This document shows, piece by piece, positions 50,194-62,981 of a stretch of 64,000 nt of DNA. The notes under the pieces are model-generated. The model saw only the letters and a program-made list of their open reading frames with translations, had not been told where the DNA came from and searched no databases. Every line of letters starts with the position of its first letter. The stretch's first letter is position 1. The stretch spans positions 5,432,501 to 5,496,500 of the forward strand of contig NC_092580.1 in the NCBI RefSeq assembly GCF_037975245.1, read 5' to 3'. The stretch comes from Apostichopus japonicus (Eukaryota > Echinodermata > Holothuroidea > Aspidochirotida > Stichopodidae). The position numbers were made by a program, and so were the translations under genes.

Positions 50194-51886
50194 GCATTCC
50201 ACACAGTAACGAAATGCCAATACAATACAAATTTTCTTCTGCAAAGTGCCCACCACATGTAAAAAAAATTATGCAGTTTAAATAGTTAAGATACCACAAG
50301 AAACCAATCTATAACAATCAAGAATATCCTGAATTATTCAAATTCCTTCCTGCTACATAGGCCAATGGAATAATGAGATTGGTATACTAGTAGGTGTATC
50401 AATTACTGAACATTTCATTGAGCAAAACAAAAATGACGCGAACTCAGTCTTTGAGGGAGATCCTGACAGTTATAATGCATTCTCAAATCCATTCTTTTTC
50501 CTTTTATCCATTCTTTTTCCTTTTATCCAGTCAGTACTTTGTATCGTGAGCAGTGTTTAACTTGACAGTTACTTTGTTTCGCTGGAAACACTGGAGCAGA
50601 TTAAAATCAGTTTATATATTGTAAATAAGAAACCCAAAATCATTTTGTATCTTAAAACACTGTGTTTACGTTAGCATTGTAAATCTACAAAGTTTAAAAT
50701 CTTGAGAAAGAACGCTTAAGTGTCACCTTAAGACATACATGTAGTCGAACGAAAGAGATTGTTTTGTTTCTTAAGCTCAGACAAAGAAAAAATTATCAAA
50801 CAATGGTGAAAATGCTTTATAACGTGTACTTAACGATAAAGGTTTGGGTTGAAACTGTCCAATATGGTTTTTAAAAGATACATAATTGAAGCATAGAAAT
50901 GTATATGTACCTTTATGCTAGGTACACTCTTTAAAGGACTTAAAATGTTCAGATTGAACAAACAAATACTGATATCACCACGTATGACTCCATTCCTTGA
51001 TACAAAATATAAAATGAGTAATTGGCCTATATTACTCCATCTTGGTCTTTTAGAACTTCCATCATTACACTAATTCAATTCGAATAGCTTGTAAGTCCAA
51101 CAAATAGATGTGGCATCCATTTTTCAGAAATATGAATGCTAGATGAGGGTTTTTGTTTTCATCTATGAAGGAATCTTTTACCTTTCAAGAAAGTCATCTT
51201 GCTAGTATAAAATGTACTAAAATCATAATTGGCAAAGATAGTAACAAAAGATCACTATGTGATTACTCTGAACATGACACATGTTAGGTTCGAAGTATAA
51301 GAACTGAGAATTCATGTCTCTTGACAGTGATTAAACACTGGAGTGTGTGCATTGTAAAAAGACACTGCATTTGCCATTCAGACAGATCTCAAAAGAATCA
51401 TTAGTAAGTTTATGAAAATTAAGTATTCCCATGAACTTGATTCTAAAAAGACAATGGAAGCTCAAATCTATGTTTCATTGTCGGAGTCATCACTCCAAGA
51501 TGGTTCAGTACTTGAATCATCGGCATCAAACTCGGAAACCACGTCTGGTCGGCTACTTTGAAAATCTTCGCTCAGTTCCCCCTCATGGAATATATGATCT
51601 GGGAGAGCCGGTCCCTCAAACCACTCAGGGCTGTAGCACCCATTCTTGCTCTTCCAACCGTAGTTCTGTGGATCCAAGCCAGGCAAGACTCTTCCTCAGA
51701 GTGTTAGAATTATAATGTGGGGAACTGTAATATTTGCCCAGGCCAGCAAATCCCAAAATATTTAGAGGCTTAGGTGAAAGTGTTATCTTTACTTTGCATA
51801 GAGCAGCGAATAGCTAAATAAGATAAAACACTGGTCTTGTGTACAGTAACTCCAATTTATGCTGGAAACAATATAATCATGAGCTT
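50194..51886. other. Unique centre of the foldback element
   Basis: AT-rich sequence between the arms, with a 21-bp tandem pair (CCATTCTTTTTCCTTTTAT) near 50490-50528 and the minus-strand ORF remnant at 51468-51686. Otherwise nothing recognisable. Confidence 0.6.
51468..51686 (-). pseudogene. Possible C-terminal remnant of a transposon-encoded protein
   Basis: The minus-strand frame reads PGLDPQNYGWKSKNGCYSPE, then WFEGPALPDHIF, then a Ser/Asp/Glu-rich tail ending SWSDDSDNET and a stop. The GW..xxG..xPxWfeGpxLP pattern followed by an acidic tail resembles C-termini I associate with multicopy ORFs in invertebrate genomes. The frame is closed by a TGA a few codons upstream of LPGLDP, and its nominal start is a TTG, so no complete protein is present. 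The composition is far from that expected of random AT-rich DNA. Function unknown. Confidence 0.4.
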
Positions 51887-53461
51887 GAAATGTCATGTTA
51901 CAAGGCACATATATCCAATTCTTTAGACCCATATATAGGGCCACATTGGGCCACCTATTCTTTCTATCTGGTGGGACCTATGCAGAAAAAAATTAGTCTT
52001 GCATTGGCAGTTCTTTACTCTGTGGAAAGTACCTTTGCATTTAATATTGTTTTTGTGTGGTTCCAAACCGGTTTTGAGTGGTACCTTGCATATTTAATCT
52101 GGGTCAATGCTACGATAAAGGGCATTTTGGGCCATATTTGGGGGCGTCTGGCGGGCCCTTAGCAGTAGAAAATTTGTCTGGCATGGGCGATTCAGTACTT
52201 TGTAGCATTCATGCATTAAGTTGACATTGGTTTTAGTGGTACCTCGTTCGTTTGATCAAATGCATTTTTATGGGCCCTTTTGGGGCGTCTGGCGGGCCCT
52301 TTGTAGCAGAAAATTTGTCTGGCATGATGATTTCCATAGTCTGTAAGATCAACCCGAGCATTCCAAACCGGTTTTGAGTGGTACCTTGCATATTTAATCT
52401 GGGTCAATGCTACGCTAACGGGCATTTGGGCCATATTTGGGGCGTCTGGCGGGCCCTTAGCAGCAGAAAATTTGTCTGGCATGGGCCATTCAGTACTTTG
52501 TGGCATTCATGCATTAAGTTGACATTGGTTTCAAGTGGTTCCTCGTTCGTTTGATCAGATGCATTTTTATGGGCCCTTTTGGGGCGTCTGGCGGGCCCTT
52601 TGTAGCAGAAAATTTGTCTGGCATGATGATTTCCATAGTCTGTAAGATCAACCCGAACATTCCAAACCGGTTTTGAGTGGTACCGTGCATATTTAATCTG
52701 GGTCAATGCTACGCTAACGGGCATTTGGGCCATATTTGAGGCGTCTGGCGGGCCCTTAGCAGCAGAAAATTTGTCTGGCATGGGCCATTCAGTACTTTGT
52801 GACATTCATGCATTAAGTTGACATTGGTTTCAAATGGTTCCTCGTTCGTTTGATCAGATGCATTTTTATGGGCCCTTTTGAGGCGTCTGGCGGGCCCTTT
52901 GTAGCAGAAAATTTGTCTGGCATGATGATTTCCATAGTCTGTAAGATCAACCCGAACATTCCAAACCGGTTTTGAGTGGTACCGTGCATATTTAATCTGG
53001 GTCAATGCTACGCTAACGGGCATTTTGGCCATATTTGAGGGCGTCTGGCGGGCCCTTAGCAGCAGAAAATTTGTCTGGCATAGGCCATTCAGTACTTTGT
53101 GGCATTCATGCATTAAGTTGACATTGGTTTCAAGTGGTACCTCGTTCGTTTGATCAGATGCATTTTTATGGGCCCTTCTTGGGCGTCTGGCGGGCCCTTT
53201 GCATCAGAAAATTTGTCTGGCATGGGCCATTCAGTACTATGTGGCATTCATGCATTAAGTTGACATTGGTTTCAAGTGGTACCTCGTTCGTTTGATCAGA
53301 TGCATTTTTGGGCCCCTTTAACCGGCCCCAGGGGCCACATGCAGCAGAGCGACCACGGCAGACATCCACTTTTGGATATACTGGGTTTTTCCACAAATGT
53401 TCCAATACTCAGATATTGGTACCTCGTTCGTTTGATCAAAGTGCACTGGGCTGCCGGTCTA
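51887..53461 (-). repeat. Right inverted arm of the foldback element
   Basis: About 1.6 kb, longer than the left arm because it contains extra 300-bp units. The units are nearly identical to one another (for example TTTGTCTGGCATGATGATTT recurs every 300 bases), which indicates recent unequal exchange or gene conversion. Minus-strand open frames of 79-134 codons are repeat artefacts. Confidence 0.88.
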
Positions 53462-55640
53462 TACGGCTCTGACTTAGACATAGAACCATAGCGCCCTCTC
53501 TTTTTGTCGCTGGCGGTAAATGTACACCATGCTTGGGTTATTGGTGATTTTTCCCCCTACAAAAGACGACACGAACAAACGCTCCTTTGTTGATTGTTTA
53601 AAGAAGGAAAACCGTAACCTCGTCTTGTTTATAAACCTATGTACGACCCCTCCACCCCGCCAACCCCCCCCTCATAAAATATCTCCACGATTACAAACTC
53701 AATTGAGAATAGAGCCAGTTAGAATTGCCACAAATAAGCCGTTTAGTAATCCATGACTTATGCCCGAGTACTTAACATTCTGAGTACCAAATTCCACCGT
53801 CCTGATTTTTTCTTTGGAGGGGGGGGGGGGGTCCGAGCACAAAGTGTTCGAGTACAGCTCTTTAATATCCAACTTATCATTTGAGAACTTTTCGAGTATC
53901 TATGTTTGTTTCAATAGGCCTATACCAGAACCGTAGCTATTCTATCCTTATGCTCCCCGATGGACAAACCAATATATATAACTGCTGAATTGGACAGCAT
54001 TGCTTGGATCTATATATTCTAGTTATTGCTCTCAAAGTTTAGTATGCCTCGATATCATATCAGAAATGGAGAAAGACATTGCCATTGTAGTTTTGATCCT
54101 GACTATTTCGATTTTAGTAGTAACCTCATCGCGATAAATTTGTCGAGTTTCTTTAGAAAATGATTTTCACACCCATAACGCTTACAGAGACCAACACCCA
54201 CCCGTATGAATCGTACATTTTGTATGGATCGCAGTTGCTTATCATCAACGATGAAACAATATGCTGAAGTAACAAAGGATATGTGGCTATCCTGGTCTGA
54301 AGTGGGTTGGGAAGGGAAATTTAAAAATAGTCCAGGGTGGGACCAACCCTCCCCCTCCCCCCCCCCTCCCGCGTACACCTTCGTTCATACTGACATCGTG
54401 ATATCATGCAGTTGCAACTCATGACTAAGTTAGTTGCAATTTCTAATATCTGAGCACCCTTTTCTCTATCATGTGTACGGTAGTGTGCCATCATATATAT
54501 AGCAGGCCGTCTCCAGTATCATACATGCTGAAGCGAAGTGGGAGCGCATGCGTATATCACTCGTAGCAGCAGCGAGCGTTCATATCTTTGGTTTACACAC
54601 AACTTGCAGGAAGTGTATAAAGTCTGTGTGTGAGAAAGAGGTGGATATTTTTGACCCCATGACCCACCCATAGGTTTGGTATGCCAGCCCGCGGCGTTGT
54701 ATGAGGATCAAGCACTTGGTCGCAGTCCAAAGTAATATTTTGTAATATCGGTTCTGGTAGAGGACTGCCATAGTGATTGGATTATACGACTTTGTATGGC
54801 AACCCGTCTGTAGCTATGGAAGCAGGTGTCAATATACAGTTGTACGTTGACCAACTTCAAAGGTAGATGAAACGTTATCTTTTGAAGACAAAAAGCTCAC
54901 ACATTATACAGCAATTATTAATGTATTGAATCGTGTATCATAGCGGAGAATAAGTATCTGGAATACACAGGTTAACACATTATTCCTTATTTTATATAGT
55001 TCTTATCATTCTGAAGTTTCTTCTTATTGAATGAAGGACGATAGGGATAATATTTCTTTATGTTAAAAGCCAGAGCCCCCCCCCCCCCCCCCGAAAGTTC
55101 CCAATTGTTCAATAATACCTCATTCGGTGCTAACATCATTCTAGCGAATTCTTCCAGTCGGTTAGATTTTTTGAAAGCTTTATGCCTTTCTTGGAAAGTC
55201 AACCATGCGCAGGGAACACTGGTTCGTTGCAGACCCAGAGAGCTGCATTATAAGAATCAACCGGGAGTAAAATAGTTTTTCTTCTCTTGTACAGTCCTAA
55301 AGGTCATCTGAGTATAGCTCACAAAATATACTTCAAAAGATTACGTAAAACTTCAACTAGTGTTTCACTTCCACGGTCTACTCTCTAAGCATTTTACCGT
55401 TTTTTTAACTTATGATTACATTGCGTATACACTATCAACCAGTATATGGGGGTGGGTGGGTGGTGAGGGGGGGGGGACTATAGCCCCTTTTCAGTTCCAA
55501 CCAAAAAATCAAAAGGATTTATTAATTTGACTTTACGTTTAAACTTAAGATGTAGATCTAGCCAATCTTGGGTGTCGGAAATGAAGAATGGAGGATTGGT
55601 GTGGGATCGTATATAGGTGTCATGCTGCATGAGTGACCAC

Positions 55641-56005
55641 TTAAAGGCACCGAAGACTCGCCCCAAACCGGGTGCCGCGCTCTGAAAAAGTTAACTTTCC
55701 GTTGCTTGCAAGTGAAGTTTTCTTCTTGTCGCTACAAAATGCAGACAGTAATGAACCGTGATACCTTGTTACCTTTTATCTAGACCTGAGATGTCCATCG
55801 CTGCTATGTACACTGTGTTGTGGGTATTGACCGTAGCTGTATGTAATGACTGTACACTAGTGTCTACTTACCGACGGTAGCAATCTGTGTGTGTATTTTC
55901 TGGGATCGATGGTGGTGTTTAACATTTCTGTTACACCTCAATCGAAACTAGGTCAGATTACCGGCATGAGACGTTTCTTTGTGCGCGAGTCTTCACACCC
56001 TTTAA
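55641..56005 (+). mobile_element. TTAA-flanked miniature inverted-repeat element
   Basis: TTAA at 55641-55644 and 56002-56005 flanks a 357-bp element. The left tip is AGGCACCGAAGACTCGCCCC; the complement of the right tip is AGGGTGTGAAGACTCGCGCA. The shared AGG....GAAGACTCGC forms imperfect inverted repeats at 55645-55662 and 55984-56001. There is no coding capacity. TTAA target duplications suggest mobilisation by a piggyBac-like transposase. Its tips differ from the element at 22077, so it is a separate family. Confidence 0.75.
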
Positions 56006-57198
56006 AGTTAATGGATATAACCATGCTAGACTGAAGATAAAAACTTTTTCCTCAGACACTGTGACATTATTGTACTCCCTCGTGAAAATTTACCTCTATA
56101 ATGCTGTTTTTTTTTTCTAAAACGGCGAGTTACCATTAGTATAGTGTCCTCATTCTATGTATTTTTTATGTGTGCCAACTGAGGGCAGCAGAATGAACAG
56201 GTTCAATATGTTGCCCAAAGTAAGGTCCTAATGGGGCAGAAATTCATCAGATACACAACATGAAATGTGTATGGACCCTGATATATTATACAACGTCGTT
56301 TGGGAAGCTTCAGTGCATTCATAACGTTTCTCAGTTTCGTCATTATAGTAGGTCAATCCTGTATACAGCTGGTATAGGGACTGTTTCGTCTCACTCAAAC
56401 GTTATCCACTTTAAGACGTTTGCAATGACTCAGCAGGAAAATTCGTGTTTCTATTTGAAGATTTAAATCGGTTTACATGACACTACTCACGGTAACCGAG
56501 GAAGAACTGCAGAATGTAATAGCTTACTGTTTGGTGACTCCAATTTATCCCCTGAAAAAAACTATGAAGAGATCAAACACAGAATTGGACATATATATTT
56601 GTAAACCCATTCCTACACTGTTTCACTATGTACATGTATTTGCTCTTCGTCTGTATATATATATACATGCTAGAACGGAAGCATACCCCAATTATTGTCT
56701 GGCAGTATTCGCGTCCCAAGCATGATGTTTAAAGCTGCATGTGTGGTACAGTGCATTACGTGTGTTTATAGGGATTCCGTGACAAGGCGCACTTGGACAT
56801 GTGCAATTTATAGGATGCAGCGGTTTCCCGTCAGAAATGTGCTGAGGGGCCGCAAGATGGGGCCAGAGGAGATTAAAGGTTTCCTTCTTTTCGTGAAAAT
56901 TTGGCTGTTAAATACGCAGCACGGCCCGAACGTCACCATTAACATAGGCCTACAGTACTTAAGATATGATGAACAACACTTGCAAAATAGCTAGGCTATA
57001 AGGAAATTGTGTACCTTTAGGGGATTCAATCTTTTGATTGTTCCTTTCAAGATTGAAGACTTTAGCAAGTCTAACTGTGACATTGCCAGGGCCGTATATC
57101 GGCTCTGGACATCGCAAAATCACAGCGCCACCGGTATTTGAGCTAGTTTTAATGTGTGTCTATTGTATTATGTACTACGGCTTTGATCGAGATTAAAT

Positions 57199-57243
57199 CA
57201 TATATATATATATATATATATATAGATATATATATATATATAT

Positions 57244-57279
<36 letters not shown>

Positions 57280-57288
57280 ATATATATA

Positions 57289-57323
<35 letters not shown>

Positions 57324-57369
57324 ATATATATATATATATATATCTATATATATATATATATATATATAT
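57199..57369. repeat. AT microsatellite with mirrored GATA/TATC interruptions
   Basis: About 170 bases of AT dinucleotides. The left part is interrupted by AGATAT and the right part by ATCTAT, so the whole tract is close to self-complementary. Confidence 0.9.
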
Positions 57370-58802
57370 TCTTTTATCTCTGCGGCATTCGATATCTTGA
57401 ACACGGTATGTTGCTTTAAGAAGAAATTTCGATTTCCTTTCTCTTGTCTCGCTTTCTTCTACATCCTCTGAGGCTGAGCAAACCTGAAGGGTACATTCCT
57501 TATAATTCTGCTGTTGGTTTACGTCCAAAGCTCCCGTTTTGGTATTCAGCCCTTTTGTGCCCGGTTAGCTGCGGTCAAGTCAGGCGGTATTGTGTAGGCA
57601 TTGAAGCTCCACGGGGTTACGAGGCCAACCGTTTCTGAGGATGCGTGGACTCACAAAAGAAAACAATTTCTATCCCTGCAGTGCATCTTAGTCAGTGCGG
57701 TTTTCTTCTATAACAAGCGATGGTTTATCATACGTGTAGTTACGTACCGTGCTAGCTAACCTATTGAATGTTCACGGCTTGTTCTTTTTTAAATTCACCC
57801 TACATAGTGAACATATACCGTAAAAGGCAATGGGCATATATATTCCTGCGTAGGAGTATTACAATATGTGCTTCCATACAATACTGTTTAGAGATAACGC
57901 TCTTTTTATTCATGCCTTGTATAATCTCTTTTCTACCAACTCTATATTTGTTCGTTATAACTGGAATTTACCTTACGGGGTAGGTGTCTTGTTCAGTATG
58001 CACAGCAAAGCAACAGTAGTAGGGTTCTTTGAGGTAGGGGAGAAAAAGGGAGATTGGAACATTGTCCCGGTGTTATATGGTCCGGCATAGCGTGTCAGTT
58101 TTATTTTGTTTATATTTTTTTTGTAGTATAGGGGTAGCAATCATACAAACAAACAAATATATCCAAGAAGCAACGGAGTTTGCATATTTCCGCTCCTAAA
58201 AGCTGCGTAGCTGCAACTATACTCCACAAAATATCACATAATTATAAGCGATTTCAGCGACTCATTTCTTGGGGTATATAGGTAATGCTTTTACTATTTC
58301 TGTATGGCTTCCATGACGTGAGAATCACGTAATGTTTAAAACGCCCGCCATCACACACTAATTACTACGGTATGCGTGGGAGACACATCAATAACAACAG
58401 TACAACTTCGGCACTGAGGTTATTATCATATTGCATATGATATACATATCAAATCATGACGGGAATCTTTCCATCTATATGATAATAGCCTAACAAAAAA
58501 AAAAAAAACAATGTTGAAAGTCCTTTTTTTTTCTCTTTCATTTATTTAAATTTTTATGCGGTTAGTTCCAGTCAACTTATTTCATCTGCATCAAGCAGAA
58601 ACTGGTTCTTAAATAGCAAAATAATACAGTATGTATAGATAATTTTAAATTACAAAGATATTTATGGTTTCCATTAACCATGTGACAACATTAAAATCCC
58701 AAATGTCAATTCCCCATCTTTTTTCTTGGGGGTGGGGGAATTCATTTGGCATTTTACTTGGCAGTTTCTCTTTATTAATCTTCACATAAGAACTGCATAT
58801 GT

Positions 58803-58865
58803 TATATATATATATATATATTTATATATATTTTTATATATTTATACATATATATATATATATAT
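58803..58865. repeat. AT-rich microsatellite
   Basis: ATATAT tracts with TTTATA interruptions over about 60 bases. Confidence 0.85.
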
Positions 58866-61800
58866 TCCACGGTATGGTGAAGCTGATAATAACTTAATGC
58901 GTCAATGCACAGAGTTCAAATAAAAAATACAAAGCAAAACTTTCGAATCTTTAAACTCATTTCAAGGCTTACTGATAGTCAGTTTTGGTAATGACCGAAA
59001 GATTAAATTATATAGGTAAAAATACATGATGGAGGGTTCAGAGTGCATTTTCTGTGAGACCGTCGGCGGACAACGGATGACGTATCAAGGGGACTGAAGT
59101 AAAGCTGAACGGTCTTACCGTTGATTCGGATAACACCGATCACGGTTTGGGAATGTACAAAAGACCGTCTGAAACGATATAGTTACTAACTGATAAAATG
59201 AGACCTATTAATACTCTAGACGGAATTGTTTGGAAATATTGTCACGAATATTAAGCACACAAATGGGCTTTCATTAGTAGCCTAACATGGAGTGTAGCCT
59301 ATTTGTACTGAGAAACCACATTGACACTTATTGTATAGGCGCATGCAAACTGAATTGTAAGAGGGCAATGGAAAACCGTCATTTGAAAGGCCCGGTTCTT
59401 GGCGGCTTATTTTATTAATATATCCTCCCATATATAGTTACCATTAGTAACGGTAAATAAAATACACTTCCTATATATAGATCATATGCATTGTACCTGG
59501 ATCTCATACAGCATATGCACGAAGACTTTTTGTATATCAGGACACTGCCTGGGACAAAAGTCTAAATTTAGTCAAAAAATTAGTGACATGTCTTTGATAA
59601 TATACTTGAGTAACGTGTAAAATACCACCCTCTTCCGATATGACTCTCCAAAATTAAATAAAGACTTGTGTCCTCGTGCACATTCAATAATATTTCTCAT
59701 TTCTGCTAAACAAGAAAGTAGTCCCCTTATGAAGGAAAGGTTGATTGTGAAACCTTATAAAACACATGAGTGAATAGGCTTACTGTAAGGATGCTGCTAT
59801 TTTGAATAAATAAGGCCTTGGGGAGGGTGGGGGGGGGGGCTAAGGCAAAAACCTTCGGTTGTGGTCCAATGCAATATGTCTGCAGGGTAACCGAAACATT
59901 ACATGATCGGGACTAGCATTTGAAGAACACCCCCCAAACCCCGCTACAACTCCTCCACTCCCCCCCCCCCACAGGGTATAGTAACCTGTATATTGGATCA
60001 TTAAGTATTACACTTAATACACATACCAAACTTTGTGTCGGTTATCTTGGTTTTTCGGTGTTACTGGTTAAAAGACAATATAAAAACGGTCTCTTTCAAA
60101 GCTGTAAGCGACCGCAAATTATGTATACCGACTGTAACACTATTAGTGTACAGTACATGCCGACGGCTAAACAGAAAAACAAGATTTAGTTCGTTTTAGA
60201 CGAATGGAAGAATCATACTGCCATGAAACACATGTAATTCCGTTTGTTAAGTATTTTTGTAACCCTTACATGCAGACTGTCAATGAATTATTACAAGTCT
60301 TTAAAGTTGCTTTAAGAATATTTCTGTGAGACTATTTAACAGTTACCGGTGGGTGATACGGTCACTAAGGTTTGTCGGTTTATTATGTACCGTCGCCGAA
60401 ATAAGTTCCTGCTTATTTATTCAACGAGACAGTTTCGAATACAGGAAGCCCGTTACAACTTTCTGTCCATGTTTTGTAATTTGAGATACCAATTCACAAA
60501 CAGTTGACGAAAGATAACGTGAAAACAGGAAACTTGTAAGTTGTAGTAACAGTGGCAACACTCCACATATCCGCCGACATGATATCCCCAACAGTAGCAA
60601 ACTGTTGATAACCAATTCTGGCATGTAATGTACAGTCAAGACTAAAATGAATGCGGTTTTCTTGGTAGTGTGTTTACAGCATGGTAAACGAGGGAGACGA
60701 CATATAGAGGGGCAATTTACACCGGGGGAAGGGTAAAATGTGACTATGAGGGGGGGGGGGGAGAGGTCAGTTATTGCAATCTTATGCCTATTCATTCTTC
60801 AAACATTCATTAGCACAGACTTGTATGTATCTGCATAATTACAGAACATTTAAACCAGCAGTTTTAAGGAAAATAGTGTCTCTGGAGAACTCATGTATGA
60901 ATTAAAACAACCCGTCTTCAATAAAAAGTTTCTTTTAAATCAAATAATGAAATGGAAGGAACAATGAATCAAGGAAACAACTTTATGCAAAGTGTGAAAA
61001 CTTCACTGTTTCTAAAAATGGTCAATTGCTCATACTTGCACACAATAGTGTACAATACTCTCAAAGCATAACAAGAATAGTAGCATTTGTTGAATTTACT
61101 TTTCATATTATGTTCTTTACTTAAATTATAGATATTTTGGGAAATGTTTTACTTAAACCTTGAAGTACACAGTGATAACTTAGGTCGTTGTTTTTCCTAC
61201 TTATACATTTGTATCCATGTAAAGTTTAATTTTTTTTTTAAATTGTTTCATTAAATTCAAAACTAGTAATACCTTTATAAATTGAAAACAACACAACCTG
61301 TGATTCATTTAATTTAAACTAGTGATACCTTTTTGATATTTGATACATCATATTACTTCACACAATAGTACACCAGATGCAGATATGATGTGCAATGATG
61401 TACTACTGTGGAGGGAATGAATGTGGGACCGTGAGGGGTGGGAGGGTATCAACTTGAGGCACCATGGAGATCTGGTGATAAAACAGTCACTGGAGAAAAC
61501 TTACTGCTGGTGGTGGATTATTATCATTTTTTATTTTCTTTGCTTATATCCAAATACTCAAATGAAAATTAAGAATATGATGGCAGTGAAAAATTGAATT
61601 TGAGGGTATTTTCTTCTTCTTCTTTTTTTTTTTGATTTTTTTTTTTAATAATTAAATTTGGTGGGTGACATCATGAATAAAAATTGTAATCTTGTTAAGT
61701 TTGCATCATATTTTTTGAACAATTGTAAATAACTTAGCATGATTATGGACATTGGAATGTTGGTCATTTAAATACAATATAATACTATTATTATTATTAT

Positions 61801-62981
61801 TTAAAACACAATCTAAGAAACTCACAAAGATGTGACCAAAAGTAAAAAGCATATATATCAATGAATCCATACAAAGTCATAAAAATGAAAGTGTGTTATC
61901 ATGGGGGTTGAATACTTAACTGACACATGCATCAAGTTACTTAATATTGTTAGGTTGATCTCCTAACATGAGCGACACATCAGCTGGCTTCACTTATACC
62001 ACTTTTTACTTCTACCAAAAGAAGCCTCAGAGTCAACGAATTAAAACTATGATGAAATGTGATGTCGACCGTTTCAACATTATGCACACAAGAAAACCTC
62101 GGCTTATTTTGTAACAATTTGCATAACTATGAGATGAAAGTTAATTATAAAACACAGCTGTTGTTAATACCTCGGTTATTGCATTACAATGTGAAAAGTT
62201 AACAGGAACTTCACTAGCACATTTTCTCTGGATTATTCCTCTGTAAATTCAGAATAGGACGACTTCATGAAAACTTAATATCTGTGCTCCCGTTATGACA
62301 AACTTACACTAGTATAGCACTGATGACGTGTAATAACTGCAAACGAGAATGTTTGGTTGTGGTACCATGTAATATATCTTTTTCTTGGATTGTACTATTT
62401 TACCTGACTATGGCTTTAAAAACAAGGTCTTAGGGCATCCTGATATCCTGTGCAGGAAAAGGAAATAGAAGTCACATGACATTGGCAACTTTCTGTCAAT
62501 AAACAACTAAGACTATAAAAAACAAAGTTGCTATTAAGCCTACGCTTTGCAAGAAATTACATACCCACAGGATTATTTTCCTTTCCTGTATAGCTGATCG
62601 AGAATATGAAACATTTGTTATAATTTCCTTGCGTTTAACAAAGTGGAAACGCCACACACCTTGTACACGACCACCAAATCTTAAGAACAGCTTTGGTTTG
62701 AATGATGCCGCAAAAATCACTGGACAGTAAAATAAATGTTACAACTTACGAAAAAATCATAAAAATATAGCAGCGACAGGTAGGTGAGATACTCATCTGT
62801 TACTGTAGGCACTTTTTCAAGAGGAACTGATGCGCTGGACAAAATGTTTTCTTACAATCTAAAATATTGGCATGTCTATCGTCGAAGCTCACTGTTCTTG
62901 CAAGTCACCCCGCAGCCGATCATCTAACTTAGCGACATACTTCGATGTTGAAATCCGATTTATCTGTTATGTCACTGGCAA

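Larger units (their letters stand above)
49081..53461. mobile_element. Foldback-type DNA element with long subrepeat-built inverted arms
   Basis: The two ends are inverted copies: 49081 onward starts TAGACCGGCAGCCCAGTGCA and the right end at 53461 is its complement. Each arm has a terminal block of about 160 bases, then GATCAAACGAACGAGG-containing subrepeats. The subrepeat starts are spaced 142 and 300 bases on the left (49241, 49383, 49683) and 142, 300, 299 and 300 on the right (53302, 53160, 52860, 52561, 52261). The centre, about 1.7 kb, is not repeated. This layout fits a foldback element or a non-autonomous long-TIR transposon. No intact transposase was found; a short acidic ORF remnant lies in the centre. 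Confidence 0.88.
53475..62981. other. Intergenic region and probable FBXL14 3' UTR side
   Basis: Contains a G13 run at 53819-53831, a C17 run at 55076-55092, the TTAA miniature element at 55641-56005, AT tracts at 57199-57369 and 58803-58865, and G or C runs near 59829, 59957 and 60755. On the minus strand, downstream of the FBXL14 stop, the first canonical poly(A) signal I noticed (TTTATT on the plus strand) is near 61530. No other coding exon recognised. Confidence 0.55.

Noticed and set aside
56695-56994. Plus-strand 99-codon frame
   Set aside because: Starts at a non-ATG codon, no recognisable family or splice context, composition not clearly coding.
60421-60795. Minus-strand 124-codon frame downstream of FBXL14
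   Set aside because: No motif, a homopolymer run inside, and no splice sites linking it to FBXL14.
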